A stretch of 64,000 nt of DNA from Paracoccus bogoriensis (GTDB lineage: Bacteria; Pseudomonadota; Alphaproteobacteria; Rhodobacterales; Rhodobacteraceae). The notes under the pieces were generated by a model. That model had not been told where the DNA came from. It made no database searches and was given only the letters and a program-made list of their open reading frames with translations. The stretch lies in NCBI RefSeq assembly GCF_019431455.1, contig NZ_JAHYSR010000003.1, positions 1 to 64,000 of the forward strand, given 5' to 3'. The position numbers and the translations under genes are program-made. Of this stretch, positions 35,071 through 44,040 are shown piece by piece; position 1 is the stretch's first letter; each line of letters begins with the position of its first letter.

Positions 35071-35541
35071 ATGAGCAAGAGCCTCGCGCGCGTGCGTGCC
35101 GCGCTGGAGCAGACGGGCGAGGCTGCGCGGATCGTCGAGATGGCCGACAGCACCCGCACCGCTGCAGAGGCCGCGGCGGCGGTGGGCTGTCACCTCGATC
35201 AGATCGCCAAGTCGATCATCTTCCGCGGCGAGGCCAGCGGCCATGTCGTCCTGTTCGTCACGGCGGGCGGGCGGCAGGTCGATCCGGCCCGCGCCTCGGC
35301 CCTGGCGGGCGAGGCCTTGGGGCGCGCCGATGCCGCGCTGATCCGGGCCGAGACGGGCTTTGCCATCGGCGGCGTCGCGCCCCTTGGCCATCTGCGCCCG
35401 CCCCGCGCCTTTTTCGACCGGCATCTGCTGGCATTCTCGCAGGTCTGGGCGGCGGCGGGCACGCCGCGCCACATCTTTGCCATCGCCCCCGACAGGCTGG
35501 CGAGGCTGGCCGGCGCGACCATTGCGGATTTCACGTCCTAG
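35071..35541 (+). CDS. YbaK/EbsC-family aminoacyl-tRNA deacylase
   Basis: A 156-aa YbaK-fold protein. Features: AVGCHLDQIAKSIIFRG with the conserved Lys, VLFVTAGGRQVD, GFAIGGVAPLGH (glycine loop) and DRHLLAFSQVWAAAGTPRH. Relatives hydrolyse mischarged tRNAs such as Cys-tRNA(Pro) or Ala-tRNA. A GGGGGCGGGG purine block precedes ATG 35071. Its stop overlaps the convergent hydrolase gene by 4 bp. Confidence 0.88.
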   Translation: MSKSLARVRAALEQTGEAARIVEMADSTRTAAEAAAAVGCHLDQIAKSIIFRGEASGHVVLFVTAGGRQVDPARASALAGEALGRADAALIRAETGFAIGGVAPLGHLRPPRAFFDRHLLAFSQVWAAAGTPRHIFAIAPDRLARLAGATIADFTS

Positions 35542-36323
35542 CCCAGCAGGCGGCGCATCATTGGGCTGCCCGGATCGGCCAGCCCGTCCACCACGTCGAA
35601 ATGATGTCGGCCCGGATCGACCACGCATTCCGTCGCGGCCCCCATCCCGGCCCACAGATCGGCCAGAACCCGTGCCTGGCGCAGGAACTCGGGCCGTTCG
35701 GCGCCGCCGACCCAGACGGTGACGGGGATGCCCTCGTGCGGGGTCAGCAGGGCGGGGCTTTCGGCCAGCGCCTCGGGTAGGTCCAGCGCCAGCGTCGCGT
35801 TCATCGCGGTCCGCATCAGCGGGCGCAGATCCGACAAGGGCGAGATCGGCAGGCAGGCAGACACCCGCGCAGCGACCGGGTCAGGCAGCACGCCGGGGCA
35901 GATCATGCGCGCGGCCAGATGCCCGCCCGCGGAATGGCCGGTGATGGCGATGGGGCCAGGGATCAGGGCTGTCGCCTCGGCGATGCTGGCGGCGACCTCG
36001 GCGGTCATCGCGGCAATGCGCGCCCTGGGCGCCAGCGGATAGGCGGGCATCAGGCAAACCCAGCCCCGCGCCAGCGCCCCCGCCGCCAGGTGCGACCAGT
36101 CGGCGGGGCCGAACCGCATCCAGTAGCCGCCATGGATGAAGACCATCAGCCCGCGCGCATCCCCTGCGGGCCGGAACAGATGCCCGCCGCGCAGCGCCTG
36201 CGGTGGGTGGGCGGCACGAAAGGCTGCGGCGGCGGCCTGCCAGCGGGCGGGGTAGTGCGCGCCCTCCGCGATATGGGCGGCATTGGCATAGGCATCGTCC
36301 CAGTCCGTGACGCGATAGAGCAT
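35538..36323 (-). CDS. Alpha/beta hydrolase, probable kynurenine formamidase
   Basis: A 261-aa serine hydrolase with oxyanion motif VFIHGGYWMRFG, nucleophile elbow ITGHSAGGHLA and late Asp/His (WVGGAERPEF; DPGRHHFDVVDGL). The HGGYW oxyanion form is typical of AFMID-type kynurenine formamidases. It is divergent from kynU, the next enzyme in tryptophan catabolism, which makes hydrolysis of N-formylkynurenine the best guess. The alternative is a general esterase. Confidence 0.75.
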   Translation of the reverse strand: MLYRVTDWDDAYANAAHIAEGAHYPARWQAAAAAFRAAHPPQALRGGHLFRPAGDARGLMVFIHGGYWMRFGPADWSHLAAGALARGWVCLMPAYPLAPRARIAAMTAEVAASIAEATALIPGPIAITGHSAGGHLAARMICPGVLPDPVAARVSACLPISPLSDLRPLMRTAMNATLALDLPEALAESPALLTPHEGIPVTVWVGGAERPEFLRQARVLADLWAGMGAATECVVDPGRHHFDVVDGLADPGSPMMRRLLG

Positions 36324-36385
36324 CGTCCACCCCCTCTTTCGGGCAGCGAACCGCCCTGTTAGCGTGCCGTCAAGAGGAGACCGCG

Positions 36386-37573
36386 ATGACCGATTTCGCC
36401 CGCACCCGCCAGGCCTTTTACCTGCCGCAAGGGATCACCTATCTCGACGGCAATTCCCTTGGTCCCATGCCAAAGGCCGCCACGGAGCGCGTCGCGCGGA
36501 TGATGGCCGATGAATGGTCGGAAATGCTGATCACCGGCTGGAACCGGGCGGGCTGGATGGATCAACCGGGCCGGGTGGGCGACCGGATCGCGCGCCTGAT
36601 CGGCGCGGGGCCGGGGCAGGTCGTGATGGGCGACACGCTATCGGTCAAGCTGTTCCAGGCCGTCAGCGCCGCGCGCGCGCTGCGCCCTGACCGGCGGGTG
36701 ATCCTGTCCGATAGCGGGAACTTCCCCTCGGACCTCTATGTGGCCGAGGGGCTGGCCCGCGCGGTCGGCGCCGAATTGCGCGTCGTGGCCCCCGAGGATG
36801 TCGAGGCCGCCATCACCCCCGATCTGGCGGTCCTGATGCTGACCGAGGTCGATTACCGCACCGGCCGCCGCCACGACATGGCCGCCCTGACCGCGCTGGC
36901 CCATCAGGCGGGCGCGCTGACGGTCTGGGATCTGGCCCATTCGGCGGGCGCGGTCGATGTGGACCTGTTGGGCGCAGATGCCGATTTCGCGGTGGGCTGC
37001 ACCTACAAATACCTCAATGGCGGGCCGGGCGCGCCCGCCTTCATCTGGACGCATCCTCGGCTTGAGGATCAGGCGCAACCCATCCTGCAAGGCTGGCTTG
37101 GCCATGCCGCGCCCTTTGCCTTTGATCTGGATTACCGACCCGCGCCGGGCATCCAGCGGATGCGCGTCGGCACGCCGCCGGTCATCGCGCTGGCCGCGCT
37201 GGAGGCCGCGATGGATGTCTGGGATCAGGTCGAGATGGCCGATCTGCGCGCCGCATCCATCGCGCTGAGCGAACGTTTCATCGCGGGGGTCGAGGCTGAA
37301 TGTCCGGGCCTCATCCTCAATTCGCCGCGCGACCCGGCCCGGCGCGGCTCTCAGGTGGGCTTCCGCCATCCCCAGGGTTACGCGGTGATGCAGGCGCTGA
37401 TCGCCCAGGGCGTGATCGGCGATTTCCGCGCGCCCGACGTGCTGCGCTTCGGCTTCGCGCCGCTTTACAACAGCGCCGAGGATGTGGACCACGCGGTCGC
37501 CGTGCTGGCCTGCATCCTGCGCGAAGGGTCATGGGACCGGCCCGAGTTTCACCGCAGGGCGGCCGTGACCTGA
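36386..37573 (+). CDS. kynU: Kynureninase
   Basis: PLP-dependent hydrolase making anthranilate and alanine from kynurenine; 395 aa. Motifs: FYLPQGITYLDGNSLGPMPK, SDSGNFPSDLYVAEGL, DLAHSAGAVDVDL with the PLP-binding Asp, and the PLP lysine in GCTYKYLNGGPGAPAF. RBS GAGGAG precedes the ATG. Divergent from the formamidase-like gene across about 60 bp, suggesting shared control. A tryptophan dioxygenase gene is not in the window. Confidence 0.95.
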   Translation: MTDFARTRQAFYLPQGITYLDGNSLGPMPKAATERVARMMADEWSEMLITGWNRAGWMDQPGRVGDRIARLIGAGPGQVVMGDTLSVKLFQAVSAARALRPDRRVILSDSGNFPSDLYVAEGLARAVGAELRVVAPEDVEAAITPDLAVLMLTEVDYRTGRRHDMAALTALAHQAGALTVWDLAHSAGAVDVDLLGADADFAVGCTYKYLNGGPGAPAFIWTHPRLEDQAQPILQGWLGHAAPFAFDLDYRPAPGIQRMRVGTPPVIALAALEAAMDVWDQVEMADLRAASIALSERFIAGVEAECPGLILNSPRDPARRGSQVGFRHPQGYAVMQALIAQGVIGDFRAPDVLRFGFAPLYNSAEDVDHAVAVLACILREGSWDRPEFHRRAAVT

Positions 37574-37663
37574 CGCCATCGTGACCCGGTCCCGGTCGTA
37601 TCGGGATTTACGCATGTATGCCCGCCCGATACGCAAAGGAGACAGACCGCGAAAGGACAAGCC

Positions 37664-38287
37664 ATGCCGACCCGCCGCAGCCTTCTGACCACCGCCAGCG
37701 CCGGGCTGGCGCTGTCGGCCCTGCCGGCCCGCGCCCAACGTGCCAATCCCATGCCCGAGGAAATCCGCCGCGTTCTGGAACGCGACGACACCTCGCCTGT
37801 GCTGGGCAATCCCGACGGCAACATCACGCTGAGCGAGTTCTTTGACTACAATTGCCCGCATTGCCGCACGATGATGCCCCGCATCCAGGCGCTGATCGGC
37901 GAGGATCCGAACCTGCGCGTCGTGTTCCGCGAATGGCCGATCTTTGGACCGGGTTCGGATTTCGCGGCGCGGGCGTCGTTGGCCTCGCTGTCGATGGGGC
38001 GCTATTGGCAGATGCATTCGCGCCTGCTGTCCACCCGCCAGCGGATCGAACGCCCCGTCGTGCTGCGCGTCGCGCGTGAGATCGGCCTGGACGAGACCGC
38101 CCTTTTGGCCGAAATGGACAGCGACAGGGTCGAGCGGCATATCTCGATGACCTATCTTCTGGGCGATCATATGGGGCTGGCGGGAACGCCGACCTTCATC
38201 TGCGGCGACGAGGCTGCCTTTGGCGCCCTGAGCATGGACGATCTGCGCGGGCTGGTCGCGCGGGGCCGCCAGACGCTTGGCGTCTAG
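37664..38287 (+). CDS. DsbA-family thiol oxidoreductase, exported
   Basis: A 207-aa periplasmic thioredoxin-fold protein. The leader MPTRRSLLTTASAGLALSAL has a Tat-like RRSLL motif and an A-x-A cleavage region. The active site is NCPHC (Cys-Pro-His-Cys), with cis-Pro loop LAGTPTFICG. The DsbA helical insertion is present. Likely a disulphide oxidase, or a ScsC/BdbD-like protein. Tat export of DsbA homologues is common in this order. Confidence 0.9.
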   Translation: MPTRRSLLTTASAGLALSALPARAQRANPMPEEIRRVLERDDTSPVLGNPDGNITLSEFFDYNCPHCRTMMPRIQALIGEDPNLRVVFREWPIFGPGSDFAARASLASLSMGRYWQMHSRLLSTRQRIERPVVLRVAREIGLDETALLAEMDSDRVERHISMTYLLGDHMGLAGTPTFICGDEAAFGALSMDDLRGLVARGRQTLGV

Positions 38288-38299
38288 CGGCACCCCAAT

Positions 38300-40096
38300 T
38301 CAAAGCGGCTCGGTCGCGGCAATCAGCCAGTCGCGTTCGGCGCCGTCCAGATCGCCCGCCAGCTCGATCCGCACGCGCATGTGGTAATCGTCCAGCCATG
38401 CCCGTTCCTCGGGGGCCAGCGCGGCCCGGTCGATCAGGCGGCGGTCGATCGGGCAGAGGGTCAGCGTCTCGAAACCCAGCATGGCGCGGCCGGGCTCGGC
38501 CTCGGCCTCGGTCACGACGACCAGATTCTCGATCCGGATGCCGAAGCTGCCCTCGCGGTAATAGCCCGGCTCGTTCGACAGGATCATGCCCGGCCGCAGC
38601 GGCATGTCGCTGGCCCGGCTGATCCGCGCCGGGCCTTCATGGACACACAAGGCCGCGCCGACACCGTGGCCGGTGCCGTGGTCGAAATCCATCCCCTGCG
38701 ACCACAGGAATTGCCGCGCCAGCGCGTCCAGATGCGCGCCGCCCACGCCTCGCGGAAACCGCGCCCGGCTGAGCGCGATCATCCCGCGCAGGACAGCGGT
38801 GAAGGGCGCCACCACATCCGCCCGCGCCTGCCCAAGCGCCAACGTGCGGGTGATGTCGGTCGTCCCATCCGCATACTGGCCGCCCGAATCCACCAGCAGC
38901 AGGTCGCCCGGCACCAGTCGGCGATTGGTCGCCTGGGTCACGCGGTAATGGACGATGGCGCCGTTCGGCCCCGCGCCCATGATCGTGTCGAAGCTGATAT
39001 CCAGAATCCCGGCCTCGCGGCGCAGATCTTCAAGGCGGCGCACCAGGTCGATCTCGGTCAGCGAGGCATGGTCCTGCGCGTCGAGCCAGGCCAGAAAGCG
39101 CACCATGGCCAGACCGTCGCGGCGATGGGCGGCGCGCATCCCGGCCAGTTCGGCGGCGTTCTTCACGGCCTTGGGCAGGATCGCCGGATCGGGGCCGCGC
39201 GCGATGGCGGTGCCTGCGGCTTCCAGAATGCGGAATGCCGCTTCGGGCGCGCTGCCTGGGTCCAGACGGACGGGGCCTTCCAGATCGGTCAGCGCGGCGG
39301 CCAGACCGTCGGGCGGCAGGATCGAGACCTCGTTGCCCAGATGGGCGCGCAGGCTGTCGTCGAATTTTCCCGCATCCGCAAACAGCGCGACCTGCCCGCT
39401 ATCGGACAGGACCGCGAAGCTCTGCACCACGGGATTGCGTGGCAGGTCGCTGCCCCGGATGTTCAGCAGCCAGGAAATCGAATCGGGCAGGGTCATCAGC
39501 GCCGCGGCATGGCCCGCAGCCCGCAGGTCGGCCGCCAGTCGCGCGCGCTTCTGTGCGGCGCTTTCGCCCGCCAAGTCGTCGGGATGGATGCGCGCGGCCC
39601 CGACCGGAGGCGCCGGGCGATCCGTCCAGATCGCATCCACCGGGTTCTCGTCCAGCGCGATCAGCGCGATGGCGGTTCCATGCAGGGCCTTTTCCAGAGC
39701 CTCGATGTCGCGGCGGCTGTGCAACCAGGGGTCGAAACCAACCCGGCCCCCCTGCGGCAATCCCTCGCTCAGCCAGTCCGAGAGGCAGGTCTCGGGCCAG
39801 TTCACCGGCGCAAAATGGCGCAGGTCGATCTGGTCGCGCACCTGCACGCGGTAGCGGCCGTCGATAAAGACCCCCGCCCGGTCGGCCAGCACCACCGCAA
39901 AGCCCGCGCTGCCGGTGAAGCCCGTCAGCCAGGCCAGCCGCGCATCGGCATCGGCGACATATTCGCCCTGATGCGCGTCGGCGCGCGGCACGATCACGCC
40001 ATCAAGGCCGCGCGCCGCCATTTCGGCCCTCAGCGCGTCGAGGCGGGCGCCGTGATCGCCGCCCCCGGCCGGATCGTCGAATTGCTGCAAGCTCAC
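38300..40096 (-). CDS. pepP: Xaa-Pro aminopeptidase (aminopeptidase P)
   Basis: A 598-aa M24B metallopeptidase with two creatinase N-domains (about 1-310) and a catalytic pita-bread domain. Metal ligands: DSGGQYADGTTDITRT (two Asp), HGTGHGVGAALCVHEGP (His), ILSNEPGYY (Glu) and FGIRIENL (Glu). It removes N-terminal residues preceding proline. The GTG start at 40096 overlaps the upstream hydrolase stop (GTGA). The long form matches the eukaryote-like double-N-domain subgroup. Confidence 0.93.
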   Translation of the reverse strand: MSLQQFDDPAGGGDHGARLDALRAEMAARGLDGVIVPRADAHQGEYVADADARLAWLTGFTGSAGFAVVLADRAGVFIDGRYRVQVRDQIDLRHFAPVNWPETCLSDWLSEGLPQGGRVGFDPWLHSRRDIEALEKALHGTAIALIALDENPVDAIWTDRPAPPVGAARIHPDDLAGESAAQKRARLAADLRAAGHAAALMTLPDSISWLLNIRGSDLPRNPVVQSFAVLSDSGQVALFADAGKFDDSLRAHLGNEVSILPPDGLAAALTDLEGPVRLDPGSAPEAAFRILEAAGTAIARGPDPAILPKAVKNAAELAGMRAAHRRDGLAMVRFLAWLDAQDHASLTEIDLVRRLEDLRREAGILDISFDTIMGAGPNGAIVHYRVTQATNRRLVPGDLLLVDSGGQYADGTTDITRTLALGQARADVVAPFTAVLRGMIALSRARFPRGVGGAHLDALARQFLWSQGMDFDHGTGHGVGAALCVHEGPARISRASDMPLRPGMILSNEPGYYREGSFGIRIENLVVVTEAEAEPGRAMLGFETLTLCPIDRRLIDRAALAPEERAWLDDYHMRVRIELAGDLDGAERDWLIAATEPL

Positions 40097-40785
40097 AGCG
40101 TGATTGCCTTCATCACCTCGGGTTCGATCACGGTGACGCCGGGCAGCCCGTCGATCAGCGCCTGCGCAGATTGCTCCAGCGCGGGGAAGGTCTTGTAATG
40201 GCAGGGGATCACCGTCTTGAAGTTGAAGTAGCGCCTGGCCGCATAGGCCGCCCGCGCCATGTCCATGGTAAAATGTCCGCCCGCCGACAGGATGCCGATA
40301 TCGGGCTTGTGCAGGTCGCCCATCCATTCCATGTCGGCCATGATGTCGGTATCGCCCGAGACATAGATGACACGGCCTTCGCCCGCGATCATGTAGCCCG
40401 ATTCATGGCCCGCATAGATCGGCCCGTCCGGCCCGGCAAGGGAACTGGAATGGCTGGCATTGACCATCGTGACCCTGGCGCCGCCCAGTTCGACCGTGCC
40501 GCCCTTGTTGAAGCCGATGCCTTTGATCCCCTCGGCCGATTCCCAATGGCTGATCAGGTCGTAGATGCCCACGACCGGCACGCCCAGGTCGCGCGCCAGG
40601 GCCAGCGTGTCGCCGGTATGGTCGCCATGACCATGGGTGATCAGGATATGGGTCGCGCCCGCGACGGCCTCGTCCCGCGCCTCGGCGGGAAAGAGCGGGT
40701 TTCCGGTGAACCACGGGTCGATCAGGATCACCGCATTCTCGATGTCCAGACGAAAGCCGGAATGGCCAAGCCAGGTCAGTTTCAT
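40093..40785 (-). CDS. Metal-dependent hydrolase, UPF0173/YtkL-like beta-lactamase fold
   Basis: A 230-aa protein with MKLTWLGHSGF at the N-terminus, ILIDPWFTGNP and the metal motif ITHGHGDHTGDT (HxHxDH). YVSGDTDIMADMEWM and GGHFTMDMARAAYA complete the fold. The biological substrate of this family is not established. Start and stop overlap with pepP suggests coexpression. Confidence 0.9.
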   Translation of the reverse strand: MKLTWLGHSGFRLDIENAVILIDPWFTGNPLFPAEARDEAVAGATHILITHGHGDHTGDTLALARDLGVPVVGIYDLISHWESAEGIKGIGFNKGGTVELGGARVTMVNASHSSSLAGPDGPIYAGHESGYMIAGEGRVIYVSGDTDIMADMEWMGDLHKPDIGILSAGGHFTMDMARAAYAARRYFNFKTVIPCHYKTFPALEQSAQALIDGLPGVTVIEPEVMKAITL

Positions 40786-40854
40786 CAGATCCTCCTTCGC
40801 GCTTTGCGGCAGGTTAGCCGTGCGGGTGCGCCCTGACCAGAACCTGCGACCGCG

Positions 40855-42615
40855 TCAAAGGTTGCCCACCGGCGCGGCATCGTCCAGCCGCAAGCGCAGC
40901 CTTTCGCGCCCGCCCCAGTTCGACACTTCCAGCTTGCCCGCCAGATGAAAGCGCCGCCCCTTGGCGCCGATCAGGCCGGGGCCAAGGGGACCGTCCATCG
41001 CGCCCCAGACCACGGCCTCCAGCGGCGGGTTGCCGGGGCTGCGGAATTGCAGGCGCAGATGCCGGTCGCCCATCGTGGCGGCGCTGTCGATCAGCTGATC
41101 AGCAAAGGCGAAACGCGGCGCCGGGGCGGCCTGGCCGAAGGGGCCGGCATCTTCCAGCAGGCGGAACATCTCGATCGTGGCGCCCGACGGCTCCAGCAGG
41201 CCCGAGATCCGCAGATCCCCCGCCCCCGTGCGCCCGGCCAGATCGCGGGCGATCAGCGCGGCCAGACGCTCCATCGCGGCGGGGATCCTGGCCTCCTCGA
41301 CGGTCAGGCCGGCGGCCATCTCGTGCCCGCCGCCCTTCAGCAGCAGCCCCTCGCGCGCAAGCCGCTGGATCGCGCGGCCCAGATCGACGCCGGGAACCGA
41401 ACGCGCGCTGCCCTTTCCGATCCCGCCCTCGACCCCGATCACGACCGAGGGCAGGTCGGTCGCCTCTTTCACCCGCGCGGCGACGATGCCCACCACGCCC
41501 GGATGCCAGCCGGGGCCAGCGGCCCAGGACAGGCGCGCATCGGCCCGCGCCTCGACCTGCGCGAGGGCTTCCTGCCGGACGGCGGCCTCGATCGCGCGGC
41601 GGTCGCGGTTCAGTTCGTCCAGTTGCCGGGCCAGCTCGCCCGCCTCGCGCGGATCGCGGCAGGACAGGCACAAGGCGCCCAGATCGGCGCGCCCGACACG
41701 CCCCCCGGCATTGATGCGCGGGCCAAGCAGAAAGCCCAGATGGAACGCGCCTGGCGCACCGTCCAGCCGCGCGATGTCCGACAGCGCGACCAGACCCGGT
41801 CGCTGGCGCCGCGCCATTACTGCCAGACCTTGCCGCACAAAGGCGCGGTTCACACCGACCAGGGGCGCCACATCCGCCACTGTCGCCAGCGCGACCAGAT
41901 CCAGCATTGCCATCAGGTCAGGTTCGGGCAGGCCTCGCGCGCGCAGGACGCGACCCGCCTGCACCAGCGTCAGGAACACGACCCCTGCCGCGCAGAGATG
42001 GCCAAGCGCGCCATCCTCGTCCATGCGGTTCGGGTTCACCACGGCCAGGGCAGGGGGGAGGGTTTCGCCACCCAGATGGTGGTCCAGCACGATCACGTCG
42101 CAGCCCGCTGCAGCCGCCAGCGCGTCATGAGACAACGTCCCGCAATCGACGCAGACGATCAGGTCATGCGCCTCGGCCAGCTTGGCCATGGCGGGGGCAT
42201 TGGGGCCATAGCCCTCGTCGATCCGGTCGGGAACATAGAGGCTGGCCTGCCGCCCCAGCTGATGCAGCCAGTCCAGCAACAGCGCGGCCGACGCGCCGCC
42301 ATCCACATCGTAATCCGCAAAGATCGCGATCCGCTGACCCGACACGGCCGCCTCGACCAGCCGTTCGGCCGCTGCCGCCATGTCGCGCAGGGTCAGGGGG
42401 TCGGGCAGCAGATCGCGCAGCTTGGGCGCCAGAAAGCCGGGCACCTCTTCTGGCGAGACGGACCGCTCGGCCAGGATGCGGGCGACCGGCAGGGGCAGGG
42501 CCGCCTGCTGGGCCAGACCCTCGGCCCGGCGTTCAAGCGCGGGATCAGGCCCGACCCATCGCCGCCCGGTCAACGAGCTGTCGATGCCCAGAAACGCCGT
42601 CATTGTCGTGTTCAC
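40855..42615 (-). CDS. recJ: Single-stranded-DNA-specific exonuclease RecJ
   Basis: 5'-3' ssDNA exonuclease for recombination and mismatch repair; 586 aa. DHH-domain motifs: IFADYDVDGGASAALLLDW, VCVDCGTLSHD, VLDHHLGGE and the DHHA1 motif GKGSARSVPG with KGGGHEMAAG. The OB-like end is present. ATG 42615 is used; ATG 42603 (MTAFLGIDSS) is an equal alternative. glpX lies 54 bp upstream on the same strand. Confidence 0.94.
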   Translation of the reverse strand: MNTTMTAFLGIDSSLTGRRWVGPDPALERRAEGLAQQAALPLPVARILAERSVSPEEVPGFLAPKLRDLLPDPLTLRDMAAAAERLVEAAVSGQRIAIFADYDVDGGASAALLLDWLHQLGRQASLYVPDRIDEGYGPNAPAMAKLAEAHDLIVCVDCGTLSHDALAAAAGCDVIVLDHHLGGETLPPALAVVNPNRMDEDGALGHLCAAGVVFLTLVQAGRVLRARGLPEPDLMAMLDLVALATVADVAPLVGVNRAFVRQGLAVMARRQRPGLVALSDIARLDGAPGAFHLGFLLGPRINAGGRVGRADLGALCLSCRDPREAGELARQLDELNRDRRAIEAAVRQEALAQVEARADARLSWAAGPGWHPGVVGIVAARVKEATDLPSVVIGVEGGIGKGSARSVPGVDLGRAIQRLAREGLLLKGGGHEMAAGLTVEEARIPAAMERLAALIARDLAGRTGAGDLRISGLLEPSGATIEMFRLLEDAGPFGQAAPAPRFAFADQLIDSAATMGDRHLRLQFRSPGNPPLEAVVWGAMDGPLGPGLIGAKGRRFHLAGKLEVSNWGGRERLRLRLDDAAPVGNL

Positions 42616-42631
42616 TCAGTCAGTCCGGAGA

Positions 42632-42650
42632 TGTCCCCGGAACGGGGACA
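42632..42650. repeat. Perfect 8-bp stem hairpin between glpX and recJ
   Basis: TGTCCCCG and CGGGGACA flank a GAA loop. It lies in the 54-bp gap between glpX and recJ, both leftward. There is no T-run on the transcribed strand, so it is not a strong intrinsic terminator. It may be an mRNA-stabilising or processing hairpin. Confidence 0.55.
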
Positions 42651-42669
42651 GGGGCGGCGCCCCCATAGC

Positions 42670-43635
42670 TCACTTCACCGGGTTGCGGTAGATCATGCGG
42701 CGCACCGATCCGGTCTTGGACCGCATCAGGATCGTCTCGGTGGTCAGATAGCCCGGCTCGCGCTTGACGCCCGCCACGATCGAGCCGTTGGTCACACCCG
42801 TTGCCGCAAAGATCACATCCGCCGTCACCAGGTCGTCGCGGCTGTAGATGCGGTCCAGTTCGGTGATGCCGGCCTTGCGGGCGCGGGCTTTCTCGTCCTC
42901 GTTGCGGAACAGGAGCCGGCCCCACATCTGCCCGCCCATGCATTTCAGCGCGGCCGCAGCCAGAACGCCCTCGGGCGCGCCGCCCGACCCCATATACATG
43001 TCGATGCCGGTCAGCCCGGCCTCGGCGCAATGGATCACGCCGGCCACGTCGCCATCGGTGATCAGGCGGATCGCGGCGCCGGTCTGGCGGACCTCGGCGA
43101 TCATCTCCTCGTGGCGCGGACGTTCCAGGATGCAGACGGTGATGTCGCTGTCCGCGCAGCCGCGCGCGCGGGCCAGGGCGCGCACCCGTTCGGCCGGGCT
43201 CATGTCCAGGCTGACCACATCGGCCGGATAGCCCGGACCGACGGCCAGCTTGTCCATATAGACATCGGGCGCGTGCAGCAGCGTGCCGCGCGGGGCCATG
43301 GCGATCACGGTCAGGGCGTTGGGCATGTCCTTGGCGGTCAGCGTGGTGCCCTCCAGCGGGTCCAGCGCGATATCGACCTCGGGGCCGTTGCCGGTGCCGA
43401 CCTCTTCGCCGATATACAGCATCGGCGCCTCGTCCCGTTCGCCCTCGCCGATCACGACGACGCCCTTGATGTCCAGCTTGTTCAGCTGGTCGCGCATCGC
43501 GTTCACGGCGGCCTGGTCGGCGGCCTTCTCGTCGCCGCGGCCGATCAGCCGGGCCGAGGCATGGGCGGCGGCCTCGCTGACACGGGCCAGGCCCAGAGAC
43601 AACATGCGGTCGTTGAAATCCTTGGGCGCGGTCAT
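42670..43635 (-). CDS. glpX: Class II fructose-1,6-bisphosphatase
   Basis: Gluconeogenic phosphatase of the lithium-sensitive fold; 321 aa. It has VVIGEGERDEAPMLYIGEEV, the metal motif DIALDPLEGTTL and TDGDVAGVIHC. A class II enzyme (GlpX) may also act on sedoheptulose-bisphosphate. The gene lies upstream of recJ and downstream of bolA on the same strand. Confidence 0.95.
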   Translation of the reverse strand: MTAPKDFNDRMLSLGLARVSEAAAHASARLIGRGDEKAADQAAVNAMRDQLNKLDIKGVVVIGEGERDEAPMLYIGEEVGTGNGPEVDIALDPLEGTTLTAKDMPNALTVIAMAPRGTLLHAPDVYMDKLAVGPGYPADVVSLDMSPAERVRALARARGCADSDITVCILERPRHEEMIAEVRQTGAAIRLITDGDVAGVIHCAEAGLTGIDMYMGSGGAPEGVLAAAALKCMGGQMWGRLLFRNEDEKARARKAGITELDRIYSRDDLVTADVIFAATGVTNGSIVAGVKREPGYLTTETILMRSKTGSVRRMIYRNPVK

Positions 43636-43716
43636 GTCCCTCGTCCCTCTCTCGTTGGGTTCAGGCGGGTTCTATGAGGCCCGGACAGCAGCGGCAAGCC
43701 TGCGCGCGCTAACGGT

Positions 43717-43971
43717 TCAGCTTTCCGCCAGTTCCAGGGCAAGCGCATGGATTCGTGGCACGATGTCGCCCAGGGTGGCGTGGACAAGGCGATGCTGTTC
43801 GATCCGGCTGAGGCCCGCAAGGCGCGGGCTGGCCATGCGGATGCGGAAATGGGTCTGCCCGCCTTCGCGGAAACCGGCATGGCCGCGATGGGCTTCGCTT
43901 TCGTCCAGCACCTCCAGCCGGGTCGGCTCCAGTGCCGAAAGGCGGGCGATCATCTCGGTCGCGATTGTCAT
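43717..43971 (-). CDS. BolA-family protein
   Basis: An 84-aa BolA fold. It has EAHRGHAGFREGGQTHFRI with the conserved His and RLAGLSRIEQHRLVHATL. BolA proteins pair with monothiol glutaredoxins in Fe-S and iron regulation. It is followed on the same strand by glpX and is divergent from the DnaJ-domain gene. Confidence 0.92.
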   Translation of the reverse strand: MTIATEMIARLSALEPTRLEVLDESEAHRGHAGFREGGQTHFRIRMASPRLAGLSRIEQHRLVHATLGDIVPRIHALALELAES

Positions 43972-44040
43972 TCCTCAAGCCCTTTCATGTCCCGCCAAAT
44001 AGCCTAAACTGCCGCCTCCGAGTCGCAAAGGTGCCCTGAC

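Noticed and set aside
40945..43677. 910-codon + frame across recJ and glpX
   Set aside because: Antisense to two clear enzymes; composition is typical of a shadow frame.
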